Position numbers and translations under genes: made by a program. The notes beneath the pieces were generated by a model that made no database searches, was not told the origin of the DNA, and worked only from the letters and a program-made list of their open reading frames with translations. A stretch of 64,000 nucleotides of DNA from Buchnera aphidicola (Nurudea yanoniella) (GTDB taxonomy: Bacteria > Pseudomonadota > Gammaproteobacteria > Enterobacterales > Enterobacteriaceae), in assembly GCA_039829995.1 (NCBI GenBank), contig CP140036.1:124001-188000 (forward strand). Direction: 5' to 3'. Below, in pieces: positions 57,928-64,000 of this stretch (position 1 is its first letter; every line of letters starts with the position of its first letter).

Positions 57928-60066
57928 TTGAAACGAACTTTAATGTTGATTCCTGTAGGAACAAATATTGGATTGACTACCGTGAGTATAGGATTAATTC
58001 GTAAGATACAAAAAAATGATTTTAAAATAAAATTTTTTAAGCCAATTTTTAACAGTTTCGATGGTAAAGAAAGTCTTGATCATACTACGAAAATTTTAAA
58101 GAATATGAGTTCTATTTCATGTCTTCATCCAATAAAAGTTAAAAATGCAAATAATTTTTTAATTCCGAAATATAGACAAAGTATATTAGAAAATATTTTG
58201 TTAAAGATAGATTCTGAAAAGAAAAATAATGATATTTTGTTTTTAGAAGGTGTATGTTTCCGATTTTCTTCTTTTTTATCAAATATAATTAATTATGAAA
58301 TTGCACAAGCTACTAATGCAGAAATTATTTTTTTATTTACTATAAGAAAAAATAATATTGTTGATATTAGTAATAATATGAAAATTATTAACGAATGTTT
58401 TTTAAAGAAAAAATATATTAACATTCATGGAATTATAATTAATGAGTTTAAAACTATAAATTTTGATTGTGAAGGAAACTTTATAAATTATTTTGATATG
58501 TTTAATACTATAATAAAAAAAGATAATAACAGTAGTGTTAATTATGATTTTTTATATAAAAGTTATAAAATTCCAATATTAGGATATATTCCATGGTATT
58601 CAAAATTAATAGAACCAAATTTAGAAAAAGTATCTCGTTATTTCAAAGCATGTCTTATTAATCAGTTTAATTTAAATTCTTTATTTGTGAATTCAGTTGT
58701 TTTATATAATAAAAATAGTTTGCTTAAAAATGAAAGTAATGTTTTATCTCGTGTAATATTAATAGTTTCGTTAGATAATTTACATGATTTAGATGATATA
58801 TTGGATTATGTCAATCAAAATAATTGCATAAATGCTTTATTTTTAATAGATAGTAAGGAATTTTATATAAATTCTTTAAAAATTTGTATCAATAAGAAGA
58901 AAATATGTATACCTGTATTTTCTATAAAGTATAATTTATTGCAAATAATAGATTTGTTTAAAAAGTTTTCTTTTAAAATATCTTCCAAAGATAGTGAAAA
59001 ATTTGAAATAATACGCGAATATGTTTCGATGCATATTCATGATAATTTTATATCTTCTTTACAAAACAAGAATTTATATAAGTATCCAGTATCTCCTATT
59101 GTATTTATTCATAACTTAAAAAAACTAGCAAAAAAGAAAAAAAAAAATATTCTTCTTCCTGAGGGAAATGAACTTCGTATTATTAAAGCTGCTTCTATTT
59201 GTGTACATCAAGATATAGCAAATTGTATATTATTAGGAAATCCTAATACAATTAGGAAACTTGCTAAGTTAAATGGAATTGAATTAGAACCCAATATACG
59301 CATTTTAAATCCAACATTAATACGAGATAAATATATTGAAAGATATTTGCAACTTCGTTGTAAATATAAAATTACTACATTTCAAGCGAAAAAAATTCTT
59401 CAAGATGATTCGATTTTATCTACTTTAATATTAGAGTCTAACGAAGTTGATGGATTAGTTTCAGGATCTGTAAACACTACTTCTAATACTATTTTACCTG
59501 CTTTGCAATTGATTAAAACATCTAGAAATTCTTCTCTCATATCATCTGTTTTTTTTATGTTACTACCGGATCGTGTATTGTTATATGCAGATTGTGCAGT
59601 TAATCCTAATCCTAGTGCTAGTCAATTAGCGGAAATTGCTATTCAATCAGCTAATACTGCTTTATTATTTGGAATATTTCCTAAAATAGCAATGTTATCT
59701 TATGCTACAGGATCATCTAGCAGTGGAAAAAAAGTAGAAAATATAAGGAAAGCAACGAATATAGTACGATCAAGTTGTCCTCATTTTATTGTAGAAGGTC
59801 CTATTCAATACGATGCAGCAATAGATAATGTAGTATCACAATTGAAATGTCCGAATTCTGTTATTAATGGAGAAGCAACAGTTTTTATATTCCCAGATCT
59901 TAATTCTGGAAATATTGCATATAAGGCAGTGCAACGATCAACAAATATTATTTCGATTGGTCCAATATTACAAGGAATAAGAAAGCCAGTTAATGATTTG
60001 TCTCGAGGAGCTTCAGTGCAAGATATAGTGTATACTATTGCTGTAACTTCTGTACAATCTAAATAA
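57928..60066 (+). CDS. pta: Phosphate acetyltransferase
   Basis: Interconverts acetyl-CoA and acetyl phosphate. The frame opens at an ATG at 57916, but GGAG inside that stretch lies 6 bases before a TTG at 57928, and the TTG start (KRTLMLIPVGTNIG) aligns with E. coli SRIIMLIPTGTSVG; this gives 712 residues (E. coli 714). N-terminal P-loop-like domain, DRTGG-type middle domain, then the catalytic domain with LPEGNELRIIKA, EVDGLVSGSVNTT, SSVFFMLLP, FIFPDLNSGNIAYKAVQR and GPILQGIRKPVNDLSRGA. The middle region is diverged. A long A-tract near 59135-59147 (five Lys) stays in frame. Confidence 0.95.
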   Translation: MKRTLMLIPVGTNIGLTTVSIGLIRKIQKNDFKIKFFKPIFNSFDGKESLDHTTKILKNMSSISCLHPIKVKNANNFLIPKYRQSILENILLKIDSEKKNNDILFLEGVCFRFSSFLSNIINYEIAQATNAEIIFLFTIRKNNIVDISNNMKIINECFLKKKYINIHGIIINEFKTINFDCEGNFINYFDMFNTIIKKDNNSSVNYDFLYKSYKIPILGYIPWYSKLIEPNLEKVSRYFKACLINQFNLNSLFVNSVVLYNKNSLLKNESNVLSRVILIVSLDNLHDLDDILDYVNQNNCINALFLIDSKEFYINSLKICINKKKICIPVFSIKYNLLQIIDLFKKFSFKISSKDSEKFEIIREYVSMHIHDNFISSLQNKNLYKYPVSPIVFIHNLKKLAKKKKKNILLPEGNELRIIKAASICVHQDIANCILLGNPNTIRKLAKLNGIELEPNIRILNPTLIRDKYIERYLQLRCKYKITTFQAKKILQDDSILSTLILESNEVDGLVSGSVNTTSNTILPALQLIKTSRNSSLISSVFFMLLPDRVLLYADCAVNPNPSASQLAEIAIQSANTALLFGIFPKIAMLSYATGSSSSGKKVENIRKATNIVRSSCPHFIVEGPIQYDAAIDNVVSQLKCPNSVINGEATVFIFPDLNSGNIAYKAVQRSTNIISIGPILQGIRKPVNDLSRGASVQDIVYTIAVTSVQSK

Positions 60067-60127
60067 ATAAGTTTTATGAAAGTAGTTTTGAGGTTTGTAT
60101 AACATAAATATTTAGATAGAAAGATTG

Positions 60128-60394
60128 TTAAATTTTTATTTCAATATTGCCTTGAGCTATACAACAACAAGGAAAAATATCTCCTGGGTTTTGAGAAGCT
60201 AGAGGAACATTTTTATTTTTATAGTATATTGTTCCTTTGATTAATTTAATTCTACAGGTTCCGCAATATCCTTGTGTACATTGATATTCTATATTTATAT
60301 TGTTCGTTTGAAGAATAACACGTAATGGGGTTTTTTTAAATTTATAATAAATAATGCGATTATTATTATAAATTTTAATTTTTGAATAAGACAT
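60128..60394 (-). CDS. yfaE: 2Fe-2S ferredoxin YfaE (NrdB maintenance)
   Basis: Small ferredoxin that in E. coli maintains the di-iron tyrosyl-radical cofactor of NrdB. I take the ATG at 60394, one base after the nrdB stop, giving 88 residues (E. coli 84); a longer open frame overlaps nrdB. The plant-type cluster motif is complete: YQCTQGYCGTCRIKL plus a later Cys in FPCCC, ending GNIEIKI like E. coli GDIEIEM. Third gene of nrdA-nrdB-yfaE. Confidence 0.94.
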   Translation of the reverse strand: MSYSKIKIYNNNRIIYYKFKKTPLRVILQTNNINIEYQCTQGYCGTCRIKLIKGTIYYKNKNVPLASQNPGDIFPCCCIAQGNIEIKI

Positions 60395-60395
60395 A

Positions 60396-61526
60396 TTATA
60401 ATTTAAATGAATTAAATTCAGTATCTTTAATATCGGAATCGATTTGTCCAACTAAATAAGAACTAACAGAAGTTTCTTGGGGTGCTACTTGAACATTATC
60501 TGAGACTAACCAGGAATTTATCCATGGAATAGGATTAGAAGTAATTAAAAATGGCATAGGAAATCCAACAGCATTCATGCGAATATTAGTAATATATTCG
60601 ATGTATTGCGATAGAATTTCTTTATTTAGTCCTAACATTGATCCATCTTGAAATAAATATTCTACCCATAATTTTTCTTGTTCTGAAACTAAAATAAATA
60701 GATCATAACATTCAGTATAGCATTCTTGAAAAATTTCGGACATTTCTTCTTGATTATTTCTATTTCTTAATATGTTTATAATATGTTGAGTTCCAGTTAA
60801 ATGTAAAGCTTCATCTCTGGCAATTAATCTAATTATTTTAGCGTTTCCTTCCATAATTTCTCTTTCTGCAAATGCAAAAGAACATGCGAAACTGACATAA
60901 AATCGAATAGCTTCTAATGCATTTACGCTTATTAAACATAAATATAATAATTTTTTAAGTTCATGTAAGTTAACCAGTATTTTTTTCCCATTAATTATAT
61001 GAGATCCTTCTCCTAATAGGTGCCAATAACTAGTCATTTTAATAAGATCATCGTAATATTTTGAAATATCTCGAGCTCTATTTGCTATATTTTTATTATT
61101 AACTATATCATCAAATATTATAGATGGAGTATTTATTATATTTCTTATTATATGTGTATATGATCTAGAATGAATTGTTTCTGAAAAAGACCAAGTTTCT
61201 ATCCATGTTTCTAATTCGGGAAGAGAAACAATAGGTAGAAAAGCAACGTTTGGGCTTCTTCCTTGAATAGAATCTAGTAAAGTTTGATATTTCAGATTAC
61301 TAATAAAAATATGTTTTTCATGATTTGGAAGATTTTGAAAATCAATCAAATCTTTTGATAAATCTACTTCTTCTGGTCTCCAAAAAAAAGATAATTGTTT
61401 TTCTATTAATTTTTCAAAGATTTCATACTTTTGTTGATCATATCTAGAAATATTAACAGATTGTCCAAAAAACATTGGTTCAAATAATTGGTCATTTTTA
61501 TTTTTAGAAAAAGTAGTATATGTCAT
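60396..61526 (-). CDS. nrdB: Ribonucleotide reductase class Ia beta subunit
   Basis: Di-iron tyrosyl-radical subunit that starts each turnover of ribonucleotide reductase. 376 residues, as in E. coli. Metal ligands in [34 protein letters not shown] and [12 protein letters not shown]; the radical Tyr is in [14 protein letters not shown]. The C-terminus (DTEFNSFKL) is the tail that docks on NrdA. Lies 56 bases downstream of nrdA. Confidence 0.98.
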   Translation of the reverse strand: MTYTTFSKNKNDQLFEPMFFGQSVNISRYDQQKYEIFEKLIEKQLSFFWRPEEVDLSKDLIDFQNLPNHEKHIFISNLKYQTLLDSIQGRSPNVAFLPIVSLPELETWIETWSFSETIHSRSYTHIIRNIINTPSIIFDDIVNNKNIANRARDISKYYDDLIKMTSYWHLLGEGSHIINGKKILVNLHELKKLLYLCLISVNALEAIRFYVSFACSFAFAEREIMEGNAKIIRLIARDEALHLTGTQHIINILRNRNNQEEMSEIFQECYTECYDLFILVSEQEKLWVEYLFQDGSMLGLNKEILSQYIEYITNIRMNAVGFPMPFLITSNPIPWINSWLVSDNVQVAPQETSVSSYLVGQIDSDIKDTEFNSFKL

Positions 61527-61582
61527 ATGAATTTCCTTTATAAAAAATATATTAAATTGGTTAATTAAAAATAAAATATGTT

Positions 61583-63868
61583 TTATATTTTACATGCTCC
61601 ATTATCGCAATTATCGTTATAATTAAATATTAAACACTCACTCTGATTGTCTTTTGCATTGTCCCTTGTATTTTGATAGTATAATGTTTTTAATCCTAAT
61701 TTGTAAGCTATTAATAAATCTGTTATTAGTTTTTTCATAGGAATTTTCCCGTTAGAAAAAGATTTAGGATCATAATTAGTATTAGTAGAAATAGATTGAT
61801 CTATAAATTTTTGCATAATACTAGCAAGTTGTAAATATCCTATGTTATTTGGCATGTTCCATAGCAATTCGTAATGTGATTTCAGTCTTTTGTATTCTGG
61901 AACCACTTGACGTAACATTCCGTCTTTTGATGCTTTTATACTAATAAATCCTCTAGGAGGTTCTATACCATTTGTAGCATTAGAAATTTGAGAAGATGTT
62001 TCAGAAGGCATTAATGCTGATAGTGTAGAATTTCGTAAACCGTATTTTTTGATGTTCTTTCTTAATAAGTTCCATTTTAAGTGCAGTGGTTCGTTGCAAA
62101 TATTATCAACTTCTTTTTTGTATGTGTCTATTGGAAGAAGACCTTGATAATATGTTGTTTGATTAAACCAAGCACATGCTCCTTTTTCTTTTGCTAATTT
62201 ACATGATGCATTTAATAAATGATATTGAATTGCTTCGAATGTTTTATGTGTTAAGGAATTCGCGCTTCCGTCTGAATATTTTACTTTGTTTTTAGCTAGA
62301 TAGTATGCAAAATTAATAACTCCTATTCCTAATGATCTCCTTGACAATGCTGATTTTTTAGCTCCTTCAATTGGATAGTCTTGATAATCTAATACTGAAT
62401 CTAATGCTCTAACAATTAAATTAGATAGATCTGATAAATCACTTAGAGTTTTTAAAGAACCTAAGTTAATAGCAGATAAAGTACAAAGTGCAATTTCTCC
62501 ATTAATGTCGTGAATATCATTAAGAGGATTAGTAGGTAATGTGATTTCTAAGCATAAATTAGATTGTTTTATAGGTGCTAATTTTGGATTAAATGCACTA
62601 TGTGTATTACAGTGATCAACATTTTGTATGTATATTCTTCCAGTAGACGTTCTTTCTTGCATCATTAAAGAAAATAAATTAATTGCTTTTACTTTTTTTT
62701 TTCGAACATTTATGTCTTTTTCATATTTAGTATATAGAAATTCAAATTTTTTTTGATTAGAAAAAAAAGAGCTATATAGTTTTGGAACGTCTGATGGACT
62801 AAATAAAGTAATGTGTTGTCCTAATATTACTCTTTGGTACATCAATTTATTAATTTGTATGCCATAATCCATGTGTCGAACACGATTTTCTTCGATTCCT
62901 CTATTGTTTTTTAAAACTAATAAGCTTTCTACCTCTAGGTGCCAAATAGGGTAAAATATTGTAGCTGCACCTCCTCTTATCCCTCCCTGAGAACATGATT
63001 TTACAGCAGTTTGAAAATGTTTGTAAAATGGAATACATCCAGTATGAAATGCATCTCCTCCTCTAATAGGACTTCCTAAAGCTCGAATTTGTCCTGCATT
63101 AATTCCTATACCTGCACGTTGAGAAATATACTTTACAATTGTACTAGCAGTAGCATTTATAGAATTTAGGCTATCAGCACATTCAATTAAAACACAAGAA
63201 CTAAATTGTCGTGTAGGAGTTCTTAGCCCAGCCATGATGGGAGTTGGTAAAGAAATTTTAAAAGTAGAAAGCGCGTCATAGAATTTTTTTATATATTCCA
63301 TTTTTGTATTTTTTGGATATGTACGAAATAGACAAGCTGATATCATTATATATAAAAATTGAGCACTTTCATAAATTTTTTTCGTAACTCTATTTTGTAT
63401 TAAGTATTTTCCTTCTAGTTGTTTTACTGCTGCATAAGAAAAATTCATATCACGGTAATGTTTAATGAAGTTATTTATTTTTATATATTCTGTTTTAGAA
63501 TAATCTTCTAGTAAATGTTTGTCGTATTTTCCTAATTTTACCATTTTTTTTACATATTTATATAAGGATGGAGGATTGAATTGGCCGAAAGCTTTTTTGC
63601 GAAGATGAAATATAGATAATCTAGCAGCCATATATTGATAATCAGGTGCATTTTCAGAAATTAAATCTGCTGCAGCTTTTATAATTGTTTTATGTATAGT
63701 AGTAGTTTTTATATTATTATAAAATTGAATTCTAGATTTAAGTGCTACTTGAGATACAGAAATATTTTCTAGATCTTGTGCAGCCCAATTTAATACTCGA
63801 TGAATTTTGTCAAAATCTATTAGTTCTTTTCGTCCATTTCTTTTTTTCACTAGTAATATTGGGTTCAT
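61583..63868 (-). CDS. nrdA: Ribonucleotide reductase class Ia alpha subunit
   Basis: Catalytic and allosteric subunit that reduces all four ribonucleoside diphosphates to deoxy forms. 761 residues, exactly the E. coli length. N-terminal ATP-cone ([21 protein letters not shown] in two parts), active-site cysteines in [21 protein letters not shown] and [12 protein letters not shown], and the C-terminal redox pair in CDNGACKI. A 10-base tract coding KKK (plus-strand T-run near 62693-62702) is in frame. The only reductase visible here; supplies all dNTPs. Confidence 0.98.
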   Translation of the reverse strand: MNPILLVKKRNGRKELIDFDKIHRVLNWAAQDLENISVSQVALKSRIQFYNNIKTTTIHKTIIKAAADLISENAPDYQYMAARLSIFHLRKKAFGQFNPPSLYKYVKKMVKLGKYDKHLLEDYSKTEYIKINNFIKHYRDMNFSYAAVKQLEGKYLIQNRVTKKIYESAQFLYIMISACLFRTYPKNTKMEYIKKFYDALSTFKISLPTPIMAGLRTPTRQFSSCVLIECADSLNSINATASTIVKYISQRAGIGINAGQIRALGSPIRGGDAFHTGCIPFYKHFQTAVKSCSQGGIRGGAATIFYPIWHLEVESLLVLKNNRGIEENRVRHMDYGIQINKLMYQRVILGQHITLFSPSDVPKLYSSFFSNQKKFEFLYTKYEKDINVRKKKVKAINLFSLMMQERTSTGRIYIQNVDHCNTHSAFNPKLAPIKQSNLCLEITLPTNPLNDIHDINGEIALCTLSAINLGSLKTLSDLSDLSNLIVRALDSVLDYQDYPIEGAKKSALSRRSLGIGVINFAYYLAKNKVKYSDGSANSLTHKTFEAIQYHLLNASCKLAKEKGACAWFNQTTYYQGLLPIDTYKKEVDNICNEPLHLKWNLLRKNIKKYGLRNSTLSALMPSETSSQISNATNGIEPPRGFISIKASKDGMLRQVVPEYKRLKSHYELLWNMPNNIGYLQLASIMQKFIDQSISTNTNYDPKSFSNGKIPMKKLITDLLIAYKLGLKTLYYQNTRDNAKDNQSECLIFNYNDNCDNGACKI

Positions 63869-63995
63869 TTTGTTTTTCCTAAAGTTAAAAATATATTTAT
63901 TACAGTCGTTTGCAATTAAACATTGGTTTAATTAATATTTTCATAAATAATTATTGTATAAATAATAAAATTTTTAATAAAAGAAGGCATATAAA

Positions 63996-64000
63996 ATGTA
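63996..64000 (+). CDS. Possible start of a further gene, cut by the window end
   Basis: The window ends with an ATG at 63996 preceded by AGAAGG at a suitable spacing, diverging from nrdA. Only one full codon is visible, so nothing can be said of the product; gyrA is near nrdA in known Buchnera maps, but I cannot confirm it here. Confidence 0.35.

Noticed and set aside
1..64000. Mobile elements, prophage, CRISPR or defence genes
   Set aside because: No transposase, integrase, direct-repeat array or gene of foreign composition was seen; the content is all conserved enterobacterial core.

Overview
The window is a 64-kb piece of a strongly AT-rich, reduced gammaproteobacterial chromosome. Protein by protein it resembles Escherichia coli, and its gene order (thrS-infC-rpmI-rplT-pheST, secDF, glyQS, nfo, ksgA-apaH, carAB-dapB-ispH-lspA-ileS-ribF, rpsT, dnaKJ, nuoA-N, folC-cvpA, prs-ispE, prfA-prmC-sirB1, nadE, ackA-pta, nrdAB-yfaE) is the one I know from Buchnera aphidicola, the obligate aphid endosymbiont. 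I call it a Buchnera lineage. The absence of ihfA after pheT and a decayed yajC suggest a lineage somewhat more reduced than the pea-aphid symbiont, but I cannot name the host. I see no tRNA or rRNA genes, insertion sequences, prophage, CRISPR array or foreign genes.

Layout. 1-4346 (+): translation block thrS, infC (ATT start), rpmI, rplT, an attenuator-like hairpin, then pheS. 4365-10109 (+): pheT, yajC pseudogene, secD, secF. 10111-13098 (-): glyS, glyQ. 13556-17893: nfo, rplY, yabI (opposite strand), ksgA, apaH. 17910-29119 (-): folA, carB, carA, dapB, ispH, lspA, ileS, ribF (frameshifted). 29310-32930: rpsT, converging on the heat-shock pair dnaK-dnaJ with a conserved sigma-32 promoter. 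33049-48081 (+): a complete 13-gene NADH dehydrogenase I operon. 48134-49904 (+): folC, cvpA. 50059-51931 (-): prs, ispE (frameshifted). 52618-55519 (+): prfA, prmC, sirB1. Then nadE (-), ackA (frameshifted)-pta (+), and nrdA-nrdB-yfaE (-). The start of another plus-strand gene may lie in the last five bases.

How it works together. The content covers core translation (three aminoacyl-tRNA synthetases in full, IF3, RF1 and its methylase, four ribosomal proteins), protein export, respiration, folate and nucleotide supply, carbamoyl phosphate, diaminopimelate, NAD, FMN/FAD and isoprenoid precursors, and acetate metabolism. This is what a host-dependent nutritional symbiont keeps.

The most interesting observations are lesions in conserved genes. 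(1) ribF, ispE and ackA are each full length and family-like except for one missing A inside a 9-11 base poly(A) tract; one extra A restores every frame exactly. (2) ThrRS and PheRS keep their catalytic cores but have lost every editing-site residue I can check, while IleRS keeps its editing residues. (3) yajC is a fossil with three frameshifts directly upstream of intact secD. I found no undescribed multi-gene system; the rest is ordinary endosymbiont housekeeping, with a few stable hairpins in AT-rich spacers.
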